Assembly (NCBI GenBank): GCA_034190875.2
Contig: CM067349.1
Span: 6,634,645-6,698,644, forward strand
Length of the DNA: 64,000 bases
DNA from: Urechis unicinctus
Taxonomy: Eukaryota; Annelida; Polychaeta; Xenopneusta; Urechidae
Direction of reading: 5' to 3'
Shown: in pieces, positions 14,171 to 26,363 of the stretch
Numbering within the stretch: the first letter of the stretch is position 1
Layout: each line of letters opens with the position of its first letter
The notes under the pieces: generated by a model
What the model was told of the DNA's origin: nothing
What the model saw: only the letters and a program-made list of their open reading frames with translations
The model's database searches: none
Position numbers and translations under genes: made by a program

Positions 14171-17100
14171 GTTTTGTTGACAAGTTAGACATTGTTAAAA
14201 ATGTTATTAAGATTCGAACCGTCGGTATCAACCATTTGTTATTTGAAAGATTAAGACCATTGCTGCATACCGTTCTAAACATGAGCAGAATATTAATTTA
14301 TAAAAGAGAACCCTGGAGGAAATTCGATGAATATTGCAATCAGATTGATATATTAACAGTATCAACCACTTTCGCATTTCACCAACTGCTGTACGGATGG
14401 CCAATATAGCAAACAACTATTGTGTCCAGTGTAAAAGCATAGCATGCCAGGAAGGCGTTTAGACAATGGCGTAAATACTACTTTTATTCTCGTGATTTGC
14501 GATTCAAACTGCGTTATGAAAACATGTGATGAACATTAATCGATAAGGATTGGGGTTTACTATATCATGCTGAATGCAATATAAGTTATTACGCGTTAAT
14601 CACTTTCTTGGATTAATAGGAATGTCCCCAAAATATGTCCAGATCTCGATCACCGTCAGTAAATATAACGAACACACATATTACCACTTGCATGGGTCTT
14701 TAAGATAATGACTTACATTATTATTTCACGTTAACGTTTCCTTTCAATAAGCAGGATATGTGTTTGGTCATGAATAACATCATGGCTAGTTAAGCGTCGA
14801 CACACACAGAAAGAAAGCATTTGTGCGTAGATATGTACCAGAGCTCCATATATATCTCACTCATTATTCCAATCATATTTTAAATCGCAAATGTAATCTT
14901 GTATCCGTTATTGATAGACCATGCAGTGGTTGTTATGGCGTGTCAGTTGCTGGATGTGATAGATGTAACCCAGCTGACCTCAATAACACAATGCACACTA
15001 TGTTCGTACATATCCAATCATGAATTGAGGTACTCGTCAACGGTGGTTGCACGCCATAAACGATATAGTATTATACCAATAACTCGTAAAACGAGTTAAG
15101 AGATACAGCTTTCATAAATGACAATTCATAACATGCAAAACTTCACGTAGCACTGTCATCACTCGAAGCGAGGTTGAGGTTCCAAATGTCCCACCATGGC
15201 AAAGCCTCTAAGCTCTTTGATAAAATATGTGCATTCTGCAAATGCAAATCTGGCTGGGTGCCGTGGCTGTGCTTCAAATATCACTAATGTGTATTGATGG
15301 AGGTGGTGGAGCCATTTGACCAACGGAAGTGGGAAAATGCCACTTTAAAATTATGTTTTGTTCATGTGGAAAGCACAAATCAGACGTCGCTAATATGGAT
15401 AAAACACAATTATCAAAACATAAAGGATATGTGTTATTTCATATGCCATGTCTGTTTTTTGCTGGCAGCATATAAGGCTTGCATAACCTGATTATCTGAC
15501 GTTCTTTACAGCAGAAGTCTTGTGCTCCACATATGTACATTTATTCACATCAAGTCGATTCCATCTTTGCAATGAACCCCCTCAGATGTAGTAATCATGA
15601 CATAATTTAGCTAATCACTGGATCGTTACTATCACAGTGTAGCACTATTTCAAAACACCATTTCGAAAGAAAGTCGTTTCTACTGGGAGCAAAATATCCT
15701 GTAGGGTATGGCTGTTGAACTATCCGAACCCTGCTATCAATTAAGCAATTCGTTGATCTCACCAATCCGACCTCATAAACGCTTAAATATTGAAACAACC
15801 CAGATCATTTGCTTGCCATAAAATTAATGGTGCATACTCCATTCCTTTCTTTAGGAAACAGTTTCGATAGGCTGTGCTTGGTTATTTACGTCAGATGATG
15901 TCCGAACATGCCAATTGGAAGCCAAGGCATCTAAATGACGCCATACGCATACAGATGGGTAATTTAAAATAAACGACACGATACTACCCCGTCTGGGTTT
16001 AACATCATGTTAATATATCTATCAGTCGATTACCGTCCAATAGCGGGCAGTGTTATATCTTGGAGATCCATGTGAATGCAACAATATAAACTAGGTGGGT
16101 AATCAGGTAGCTATTATCCTTAAATTTTCAAATATGCATAACCCCTATAGAGTACATGATGTACGTGATGTCTCCCATGCAAAAGCTGCAAGCGGAGGAT
16201 AATTCTGAAAGATTTGCTACTTTGCCATTTCGATTTTTCTTCGGTTGTGCAAGTACGTAAAAAGCCTACGCATGCTATATGTGACATGTAAAACCCTGCC
16301 AAAACAACAGGAGCATATTGAACATGTAAGTGCTGTACATATCAGTTCTAGCGAAACAAAAGGCTTGAGTGAAATAACAGCAATGCCATAATAAGCTACA
16401 TTGCTAATACATGTATCAACAGATATTGTCATTATAGTTTCTTGCAGTCATTGCGTTAACGCTCGTATGTAATTGCAAGCTAATGAATCATCTGTTGAGT
16501 GTTGGATAAATCCACAAAAATAAGATGTTCACAAAATGTGGTCAGTTTTTGCAAGGTATGAATATGATTGTAACCATAGGCCTTCTTTTCGTCAATGCAC
16601 TGCTAGATATGTTTGCAGGCAAAGGAACGTTAGAAAGATAAGACTAAGGTCCGGTACGATATCAGTGAGCAATTTAGTTTAGTACATCCAATTACAAAGA
16701 TGCGCTCAACATATTTATTGTTCATCCGAGTCACGAGTAACCAGACAGGTTGTCATACTTTGGGATCAAACCGAAGCACAGCGGCACAGACAACCGTTCA
16801 CTATGGGAACCGATTCGTCGCCATTGTTGCGGAATTATGACCATGTTTTACGTGATTATTCTATGTATGACTACAATTTGCTGCTGTGGGGTTGTCGTCA
16901 ACTTGGCAGGAGTAATAATTGATGCGAAACTAAAATTTTATAGTACTGGCCAAAAAAGCTAATGATGATTATCAGGAGATCCTGGAGAGGCATGTAAATA
17001 ACAGAGTGGAAAGTAATGATGATATCACCTGATGTTTTATCGTGCGGATGAACGAATGTATGGATGATGCATTTCATATATCATCATGATTTACAAGTTG

Positions 17101-18170
17101 AATTAATCACGCTATCGGTAGTCCTAAACATCTTCGTTCGACTAGCTTATTCCCAGCTCTCAAGCTTTCAAATTATCATCCACTCCATGTCTCAACACGC
17201 TGCTCAATTTGCAATTCCCCGTCACTGTATATTTGATTTCACAACGCGGAGCTGATTTTGACGTTTGGTCAAGGCAATAATCCATACTTATATCCAGTAA
17301 TGATTCCTGCGCAAATACAGTATCGAACTTTATGCGTAGATTACTGCACTTCCCTTGATAGTTATGTTTTACTGAAAATAAATGAATACTATTGTGAAAT
17401 AACAATACCTCTGTAATATTACGACGTATAAAAATCGCATATGGTGACCTAAAAACGATTTGGCGGTATTATCATAAAGTTCGAAACTCACCTCAGGGTT
17501 ATCAACTCAAGGTGATTTACTCACAGATAACGATAGCAATTACTGCGTAATAGTTGTTATGATAATTCGACGCACAGTCGGATGGCCTTGTGCGCAGAAA
17601 CCCATATGTAATAAGCATTTCCTGACCACACAAATCATTCGCTCTGGCTGTTATCCAGATAACAGGGCCACTGTTGCCTTAGTTCGATATTAGTTGCATT
17701 AGTTTGATGGTATATGTAATATGGTGTGTGTCTAGCAGTAGAGGACATGCTTGCAAAGGTTACAAATCCGGCCTGTGACAAGATAATATAGGGTTGGCAC
17801 ATTAGGCACTCATAAGTTCAGATGCTGAAGAAGGATGTGTAAATCTACCTTACAGGCTATCTCGTCTCATAACCACCCATTTATCTTTGATAAGAGCCTA
17901 TTTAATGCTAATCGCTATTACCTGTTAAGTGACCAGGCTACCTCTGGATAACCTTGAGAATGCAACTGTAATCGAGTTGGGCGGTTTGCCTTTATGAGCC
18001 GAGTGTTCATGGATGTAGATGATTGAAAGCTTATGCTGTCGACGTTAGGCTTAGGGTCCTTGGTTTGATAACGAATTACGTTCTGAACATTGGCCCATAT
18101 GAGAAGTTTATGGTAGAGCAAACAGAGTGCTGGGGTGTCAGTATCATGAGGAAAATACTTTAATCATGTT
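14170..18170. repeat. Blocks C and A, tandem second copy
   Basis: 14170-17040 follows 7300-9080 co-linearly, and 17040-18170 follows 9080-9760 and then 1640-3200. For example, 17750-17800 matches 2785-2830 and 58190-58240 (shared ATCCGGCCT core). Left of the Polinton, the same DNA therefore recurs at about 7-8 kb spacing. No gene is supported in this stretch. Confidence 0.6.
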
Positions 18171-21100
18171 ATTCATGCCCAGTCACTTGTCGTGAATTCG
18201 AGATACAGTATCTATTTTATCCGAGACAGTCACTTATTTAAGTCCCCGAACGACTATTCTTTGTGCCTGTAGCAAAACATAAATTTGTAAGCTATTTCGT
18301 TGCGTAGTATAAAATTTTATTGATGCTGGAGTAACAATATTTGATAAATTCGATGCCTGAAGTGACGCAAATAGCAGAAAACATAATGTGTAATGCTTCT
18401 ACATGTCAGTGGCTGAAACCACCCATCCGGCTTGTAGATATATACCTGTAATCAGTCAAGCACAGTAATAGCTTTTACGTTCGATCACCTAATTGTGTCT
18501 AAATGTTCAAAGCAGTGCTTAGCAGCATGAATTTTTTTGCCAATTAATTTGCCCAGCTAAACTATTTTCCTTATGTTTTTGTTTATTATGCATTACTTAT
18601 TTCGCCTTATTTTTACGCTTTCCATGCACCAGTCATACGATATAAACCTCTCTCAACGAAAAGGAGAACTACAATGCAATACAATGATATTAACGGTTGG
18701 TTATAAGGACGCTGATTTTCTTCTTGCGAAATAACCATTTTCTAGGAGTACATAGCGCACATATTGAAACTTTACTTTGTACAATAACGTATGTGTTTGA
18801 TACGTACATCGTGCTGTCGTTTATTATAAAGTTACAAATCAAATTTGTAACAGGGGTATAAACTACAGCGGGCATATAGGGAGGCCTTTGCATTAGACTC
18901 GCAGATGAGCACTAGTAAGATAAGAAACAATCAAAATTATGCATGTTCAGTCTCATGGAGAAAATTCGCAGCTGCAAGGCGTGACACGATTTGTCATTAG
19001 TTTAGCCGTTTGAAACACTGTTATACATGAACCCATCTAAACTATAATAATCAATTCGAAACATTCTGTCTATTACGTAAATAATGCATCGTTTACCATC
19101 TACTAATTGCTCGGGAGGCTTGTAAATTCTGACACACTAGAAGTGTACTGCAGACAGGCTTGAACTATTCTGAAACGGTAATGTGGTAGATGTGGGATTA
19201 TGGTCTGACCTTTATTTACCCCCTTTACCTCTTGTCTTGTCTTGACACATCAAATGGCTTTGCATTTGTTAAAACAAAAACAATGACAGGTCATATAATG
19301 TCATATGCGGGGTCTTCGGACCTTAAATGTAGGGGTGTTGTTGCAAGCTCCACACATTTCATTGATATTCTAGTTGATAAACTTGTGCAACTTCATTTCA
19401 ACTTCAAAACCTAAGGCATATTCAAAACCAGGTACGGATATAAAAAATATTATTCGGGTGGTGATGTGATATGCTTGGACGGCAATCATTGCCTGTGCAT
19501 CTTTAACGGTATCATTAGCAGCAATGATCTGGACATGTATCGATAGTAAGCCATGCGGGTGACGACCACTCCCTCCCTTTGTTTGTAATCAACTCACGCC
19601 TAGCATCATGCAAACGTGCTATTGGACGTTATAGCGGTCACTAATTTCATATAGACTGTGTAGCAAGAAGGGGTGTTTAAATGTGTAAATTTAAAACCTA
19701 TCGAAATGGAAACATTGTGAGGAAGGTGGGCGATGTTTATGCGTACATTATTAACAAAACATTATATTATTTGTAGTCGCACAAGCAACATTTCAGTGAT
19801 TATAGGCACAGAAGTATTACATAATCATCGAAAATATTGACACAGGTACAAAAGTCTGGACGCAACAGTTATAAATTATAATATCAATACGATTCGTTAC
19901 GATTGCAACACATAGATACGCACTGAGAACAGCCGGCATGTCATAACGAGAAGTATTTCATCAGTCACAACGACCTCTCGTTCTTTAAACAAAGTAATCA
20001 ACAGCCGTATGAAATGGCCCAAGTACATTGACTGAATAATTCCACTCATGCCTTACTATGGTGGAATCAAATGACTGCAATCCACGCTTGGTATTGTAGG
20101 GGCTATTCCAGCAGAATGCTATTGAGGTAAACGTTTATACACAATGCTGATATATTCCGCAATGGTTCTTCTCATTGCCAACTATCCCTCCGGGGGTTAG
20201 TTGTATGGATTGGGTTGCTCATTATCCCTGAAATCTTGTTTACTTGTTATATTCACAATCAATCAATTCATTAGTGTACTTCAAATTAAATGATTTCGGT
20301 ATAATGTTAAGCTGCACTGCGCTTTCTACTGGAAAGTTCTCTCAAGGGTCCGAACTTTCCAAAACATAAACATCGGAAACAGACACACTGCACTTGAAGA
20401 CTAGCACATGGTATTATTCGTTGACTGTGTATACCTTGACAATTAGGCATTTCAGCAACTCAATTGTATATGGTTTTGATACTTTTGTCTTGTGTACATC
20501 CCATGTGCAAACGTTCTTCTGTCAATACATCAACTGTTTGCCTATCAACTGCTACCGAGCTGGTAGAAGTGCGCAGTACTCGAAATGTATTTGTACTTGT
20601 ATAAATAAAGTAAAACTTTTCTTGGTAAAATTATGATTTTACTTAAAGGCCTTCAAACAATGCAATGCACTTTAAGTCCAAGCAGAAACTATTTCCCCAC
20701 CAAGTACAATATCCTAATACTTAATTATCAAGACTTTAATATGCTGCTATTGTTATCCTTGTTAATTGACATTTATTTCAGGGCATATTATATACACAGT
20801 CACTTTGCCGTAACTTAACATTTGGAGGGGTTTTATGATCCAACCCAGGCAACGTGATGACGACATCCCATAAAAGACAAATTGATGATACTATTGAGTC
20901 GTGCAAACCCTCGCTCTATCCTTCTCATGACCTATCACATATGACATCCTATCCAAATGTAAGTCATTCAACATATAGAGGCTACACATTACTGTCAATT
21001 ATAAATTTGTGGCGCAATTACAATGACAATAACATCATGATTGACGAACCTGTTTCTAAGTCCTAGCGATACCGAGGCTTTTGTGTTCTATATCAATAGC

Positions 21101-21627
21101 TATCAGGGTATCGAGCTCCTCTACTGATTAGAGTCGCAAACAAGTTCTTCCCAAGTTTGGTGTAATATGTTTTAATCATACTATTTCTGTTGTGAGCATA
21201 ATCGTATACAATTGTAGTCTTAAGAGTAAGTAACGAATAGCTCGTTACAGCGTACGGTGCTATCAATTCGATTCAATTGAATAATAATGTTAGATATAGT
21301 AATCACATGGGCAGGCACAAACTATTCACAGCACACACCATTTAGTAACGTTTAGGCTCCCAACATTCGGACCTTAAAATGCGGATACTACATCAAAACT
21401 GTTACAAAAAAGCCCGCGTAGGTATATATAATTATTTTGACATGTAAGCATAAGAGGCTGGTAAAAGGACAATTTGCCTCTCGTATTAAAAACAAATTCA
21501 TTTTAACATATAGGCGTCAGGTAGATATGACTGGTATTAATCCAACTTGCGCTTTAAGTTTAGACATGTCAAATATCGCCATCCACTAAATATCAATTAA
21601 ATGAACCTCGATCAATACAAAAATATG
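18170..21627. other. Intergenic DNA left of the Polinton
   Basis: 20030-20250 is an inverted copy of 12230-12450 and of parts of 61090-62280. I found no clear partner by eye for the remainder, and no gene. Base composition is the same AT-rich type as the rest of the flank. Confidence 0.4.
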
Positions 21628-21634
21628 TACAGCA
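21628..21634. repeat. Left target-site duplication
   Basis: TACAGCA here is repeated at 36259-36265. Polinton integrases make 6-bp duplications; either TACAGC or ACAGCA fits, the extra base being shared with the element end. Confidence 0.8.
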
Positions 21635-21935
21635 GTAGTATAGGTAATAGCGGTTCCAGACCCAACCCACCAACGATAAGGAATCCCCCCACTTCAGAGC
21701 ATCATTTACCCACTTCAACTATTCTTTTCGGGTCCTAAGGTCTCAAGAGCTACCAAGAGCTGGCCAAGGATGGAAGCTGCTACTTTATCAGTAGGCTGTG
21801 AGTCGCAGGGGAAAGGGCAGCCATGAGTCGCAACGAAATCGCAGGGGAACCACCATTACCTATACTACTAAAGCTGTGACCCTCTCAGCAGGCCATGAGT
21901 CGCAGGGGAAGGGGCAGCCATGAGTCACAGAGCAA
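21634..21935 (+). repeat. Left terminal inverted repeat
   Basis: It is the reverse complement of 35937-36259, with scattered mismatches and a roughly 20-bp gap near its outer end (right copy longer). Inside are two 35-bp direct units at 21798-21832 and 21895-21929, each reading GTCGCAGGGGAA then GGGCAGCCATGAGTC. An inverted copy of the terminal 15 bases lies at 21856-21870. Confidence 0.95.
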
Positions 21936-22059
21936 AAATGACACAAAATCAATTCGCAACGAAATCGCAGGGTAATGAGTCACGAGTCGCAGGGTACAAG
22001 GAACCACAGGTCACTAGTCATAGGTGGGTATTTCGTCGCGATTTGATTTTGTGTCATTT
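21936..22059. repeat. 30-bp-arm inverted repeat inside the left TIR
   Basis: 21936-21965 and 22030-22059 are reverse complements with two mismatches, separated by 64 bases. The core is TGACACAAAATCAA. It lies between the TIR and the first POLB codon at 22093 and has no counterpart at the right end, so it could be a replication or promoter element, or a fold-back remnant. Confidence 0.75.
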
Positions 22060-22092
22060 GAACCCCTTTTAGACTGATAAAACATTAGAGTA

Positions 22093-25000
22093 ATGACGCC
22101 CCACCACATACGCACGAAACAGGCTCAAGCCGACTATGCTGAAATCCACGGTCAGGCCCTGCCACCCTATCCATGGACTAAGGTCGCCCTCGCGGCACTC
22201 ATAAAGAAAAACGCCTTCGACAGGACGTACAAGGAGATGTACGCAAGAATGACAACCATTGCGGACCGTGACCCTCAGCCGTCGACTCCATCCCCCCGAC
22301 TCTGGTCTGAAGTGGCAAAAGCACTGGCCCCACACCCCAGGCCCGTCTCCAGGAAACCACTCCCCTGCGTAAGGCCGGTCCCAGTTCCCTGAACAAGCCT
22401 CAGACTGGCTCCCACTCCCCGCCTCAAATTCAGTAGAACCAAGCGGGCCATCAGCAACCAAATGCAAGGCTGGATCATGAACGTTCTCAAGACTCACCCC
22501 TACGCCCCAGACCTTCTGACCTTCCAGAAAGGCGTGCAACCACAGGTACGTAAAGTTCTGGCAGAGGAGCTGAACCGGCTAGGTGGCCTCAAGATCTAAG
22601 TCTCTACAAGACCGACAAAGATGTTGTCACAGAGTACACAGAGCCAGTCCTACGAAACAAGCAGCAAACGTTGTAGGCAAAGAAGACATTGACTTCGCGA
22701 TAGACCAGGCCGGGCCCCAAATCCAGGAGATGCTGGAGAAGTGGGTTAACCAAGGGTCTGGATGGGTGTTCGAGGCAGTAGAAACCATCTGGATCGACAT
22801 CGCCAATTATCAACCACTCAAAGGCGGCTCCTACCTCGCTCTACCGTCACCACTGGCAAACAAAGGGGCCATCATAACGTAAAGAACCGAGACGATTTCT
22901 GCATACTATGGTCTATTATCTCAGCCCTCCACCCAGCTACCAAGAATCCACATCGGCCCTCAAAATACAACATCCAGTGGCTCATAGATATGCTTAAGGG
23001 ATCAGGTGTGGCCCCAACCCCCGTCTCCCACGCTGGACAAATTGAAAAGGCTCTTGATCTAGGCCTAAACGTATTTGGTTGGGATGGGAAAACCGTCATA
23101 GTCCACCGGATCGGCAAATACCCCAGCACCTGTATAAACCTCATGCTGATCGAGAAGGACGGAGTATGCCATTACACCTGGATCAGAAAGCTAGACCCCC
23201 TATTCCACCGCCAGACAAAATACGAGGGCCGCAAATTCTTCTGCAAACGCTGCCTCCACGGCTACACCACCTCAGCCCTCCTCCAGGCCCACACGCCAGA
23301 GTGTGCAGGGATCAGCCAAACAGTCGTGCAGGTAGACATGCCAGAGAAGGGGAAAATATCCTATCCTTCCAGAAAGTGGTGAAAGCAACTCCCGGTCCCC
23401 TATACCATCTACGCACACTTCGAGGCGCTCACAGTGAAGCTCCCAAGGCCAGCTCTCAATCCAGAAAAGAGCAATACCCAGAAGACCCAGGAACACCAGG
23501 GCTGCCGGTTTGGCTACATAGTGGTCCGATGCGATGGAAAGACCTCGCCCCCAGTAGTCCACAGGGGAAAAGACAATGTGGAGAAGTTCCTCAAAGCCCT
23601 ACAGCAAGGGGAGAAAAAGATCAAATCAGTTTTCTCCAAGCCAGTCCCCATGCGAATGACCTGAAGCGACCAAAGAGTCCACAAGACCGCAACTCAATGC
23701 CACGTCTGTAGCAAACCACTCGGAACCGACGGATCCGCGACCACTGCCACATAATCTGCAAGTACAGAGGGCCAGCCCACAACGCCTGCAACCTGAAGCT
23801 TAGGCTGAGTCCCAAGACAACCCCCATCCCCGTGGTCTTCCATAACCTGAGGGGCTATGACTCCCTTCTCCTAATGCAAGGCATAAGCAAGGTAGAGGGA
23901 GACATCAACTGTATACCCAACAACATGGAGAAGTACATATCCCTATCACTCAGACAGCTCCGCTTCATAGCGCACATTTCCTCCTGGCCTCCCTCGACAA
24001 GCTGGTCTCAGCCAATAGCCCAGATGCCTTCACCGTAACGGCAGAGTATGAACCAGACCAGACAAAGGGAGGGTTACTCCTACGCAAGGGAGTCTTTCCC
24101 TACGAGTTCATGAACAGCTCGGAGAAGTTTGATTCTCCCCTCCCACCCATCCAAGACTTCTACAGCAAGCTCTTGGAGCGAGGCATATCAGCCACAGACT
24201 ACGCCCACGCGCAAAAGGTCTCGACCACGTTTGGCTCCTCCTCCTAGCTGGCGTGTTTGAAACCTTCCGGAAGACCAGCCTAAAGCAGTACGGCCTGGAT
24301 CCAGCCCAATACTATACCAGCCCAGGCCTCTTGTGGGACGCTCTACTCAAGAGCACAGAGGTAAAACTCGAACTCCTCACCGACTACGACAAACACCTCT
24401 TCATCGAGAAGGGTCTGCATGGAGGAATAAGTAGGGTCTCACGGCGCCACGCCAAAGCAAACAATCCCTACGTAGGAGACTTCTATCAGGACAAGCCCAC
24501 GAGCTACATCCAGTACCTCGACGCCAACAACCTCAATGGATGGGCAATAAGCCAGGCCCTACCTACCTCGAACATTGAGTGGGTGGACAGGCCAGAGTCG
24601 CTCTCCAGACTAGTCAACAATCACCCTGACGATGCCGATACTGGGTACATTTTTGAGGTCGACATGGAGTATCCCGCTGAGCTTCACGACGACCACAACG
24701 ACTACCCCCTGGCCTCAGAGTGACTACTTCTCCAGAACGAGTGGCTCTCAGACTACCAGAGAAACCTCCTTAACGAACACGGCGGCCACGGAGTCGAGAA
24801 GCTGGTCCCGAACCTGAGGAATAAGGAGAAGTACGTACTCCACTACAGGAACCTCAAACTATATCTCGCCCTGGGGATGAGGCTGACCAAGATCCACCGC
24901 GCCCTATCCTTCACCCAAAGCACCTGGATGGAACCCTACATCCGGAAGAACACAGATCTCCGCAAGGCCGCAACCAGCGACTTCGAGAAGTACCTATACA

Positions 25001-25761
25001 AACTAATGAACTACTCCGTCTTCCGCAACACCATGGAGAACCTCCGCAAGTGGGTTGACATGAAGTTGACATGCAGACAGCAACAAAATAAGAAACCTCA
25101 TCGCCAGCCCCGCCTTCGCCCGGCAGAAAATATTCGACGACGACATAGCCGCCATCCACATCCACAAGGCCCACCTGGTCCTCAACCGCCCAGTCTACAT
25201 GGGAATGTGCATACTCGATCTGTCCAAGCACCTCATATATGACTTCTACTACAATACCATGAAGTCCCAGTACGTCCGACGGGTCAACCTACTCTATACC
25301 GACACCAACTCCCTCCTCCTGGAGATCCGCACACCAGACATCTACGCCAACATGAAAAAAGACAGCAGCAACTACGACCCAGCCCACCCGCTCCACAGCA
25401 ACTAGAACATGAAGGTTCTAGAAAAGATGAAGGACGAGTGCGGCGGTGTACCCATCAGGGAGTATGTAGGCATGCGCCCAAAGATGTACTCCTGAGGTTG
25501 ACCCGGGGGGAAATCAAGCAACCAAAGGGCGTAAAAAAGGAAGTGGTCAAGAAACAACTGTGCCACGCCCAATACCTTGAATCGCTGTTCGACCAGAAGC
25601 GGTTCCGCCATGGGATGAACATGCTCCGAAGTGACAGTCACAAGATATATGGGCTGCACGTCAACAAGGTGTCTCTATCCCCCTTTGATACAAAGCGATG
25701 GATAGCTCCGGGTGGCATACACACCCTAGCCTACGGGCATAGCCGCACCCATCCAGCGTAG
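22093..25761 (+). pseudogene. POLB: Polinton protein-primed-type family B DNA polymerase (broken)
   Basis: This is the element's replicative polymerase; the family copies linear genomes with 3'-5' exonuclease and polymerase domains. The coding signal runs the whole length but jumps frame repeatedly: 22093-22392, a shifted piece to 22598, 22660-22882, 22873-23382, 23434-23664, 23832-23970, 24000-24245, 24253-24723, 24724-25075, 25199-25405 and 25497-25761. Landmarks are CILWSIISALHP at 22900, a C-x2-C finger-like FFCKRCLHGYTT near 23235, an exonuclease I-like motif reading YAHFEAL (His at 23416-23418 where the family has Asp), motif A DANNLNGW (Asp at 24520), motif B KLMNYSVFRNTM (25000) and motif C YTDTNS (25295-25312; second Asp is Asn). 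Stops include 24246, 24721, 25403 and 25492. It is non-functional. The start at 22093 is the first ATG after the TIR and hairpin. Confidence 0.95.
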
Positions 25762-25817
25762 ACCGCCGGCAGACAGGGTGTATTGTATTCAACCATGGGT
25801 GTATCCACACTTTCCAC

Positions 25818-26342
25818 CTACGACCGGCCAATGAGGGGTGATGGTGAACTTCCCGCATAGCTGTTGGACACCTCTCCCTCACCCTCTACCCCCTCCGCAA
25901 TCAGGAGGTCATCCACCATGCCGACTATAGTGAGACTGGTGGTGGCCTGGGGAGAGCATAAAAGAATGGTCTTCCTGGCCTGAGGGGGTCTGAGAGCGGC
26001 ACCACCCGACGGACGTGGGGGCTTGGTCGTCCTAGCTCGAGAAGGTTTATCTAGCACACCTTTCTCAGTCGTACCAGTCTCAACGTGAGTCGCCATCCGG
26101 GCCCACCTGCTCTCAAGCCTCTTCTTCTTCCTCATGAGGTTGTGGTTAACTCCTTTGTATTCACAATCCATACATAATTTTAGGTTATTTTTAATGCCCT
26201 TCTGGCACTCTACACAAAGTCGATTTACGATCCCCCGCTTAATCTTAAACCTGTGCATTGCGCAAACGTCAAACTTACAGGGCCTGTCACAAGGTTCTCT
26301 CTTCCCGAGTAGTATCCAGGGGCACTTTCCAGTTGCATCCAT
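25818..26342 (-). CDS. Cys-rich putative zinc-binding Polinton protein
   Basis: An uninterrupted 174-codon frame starts 22 bases beyond the integrase stop. The first 80 residues hold eight cysteines (7, 18, 22, 27, 43, 46, 57, 60), including two C-x2-C pairs, with His30 and His67, so one or two small zinc-binding modules are likely. A Lys/Arg-rich stretch follows at 71-77 (RKKKRLE at its core). The C-terminal half is low in recognisable features and may be partly frameshifted. I recall a similar small zinc-finger ORF beside integrase in other Polintons, but its function is unknown to me. It converges on POLB with a 56-bp gap. It is one of the few frames in the element without a visible break. 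Confidence 0.7.
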   Translation of the reverse strand: MDATGKCPWILLGKREPCDRPCKFDVCAMHRFKIKRGIVNRLCVECQKGIKNNLKLCMDCEYKGVNHNLMRKKKRLESRWARMATHVETGTTEKGVLDKPSRARTTKPPRPSGGAALRPPQARKTILLCSPQATTSLTIVGMVDDLLIAEGVEGEGEVSNSYAGSSPSPLIGRS

Positions 26343-26363
26343 TACTACCTATCTGGCTTTTGT

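Noticed and set aside
14209..14225. tRNA B-box-like string (GGTTCGAATC on the minus strand)
   Set aside because: There is no matching A box, acceptor stem or cloverleaf, and paralogous copies do not keep the string.
22069..22539. Minus-strand open frame of 156 codons over the start of POLB
   Set aside because: It lies opposite the polymerase coding sequence, has no recognisable motif, and is explained by the GC-rich codon use of the true strand.
23079..23711. Plus-strand open frame of 210 codons inside POLB
   Set aside because: It is proline- and arginine-rich out-of-frame translation; the polymerase motifs are in the neighbouring frames.
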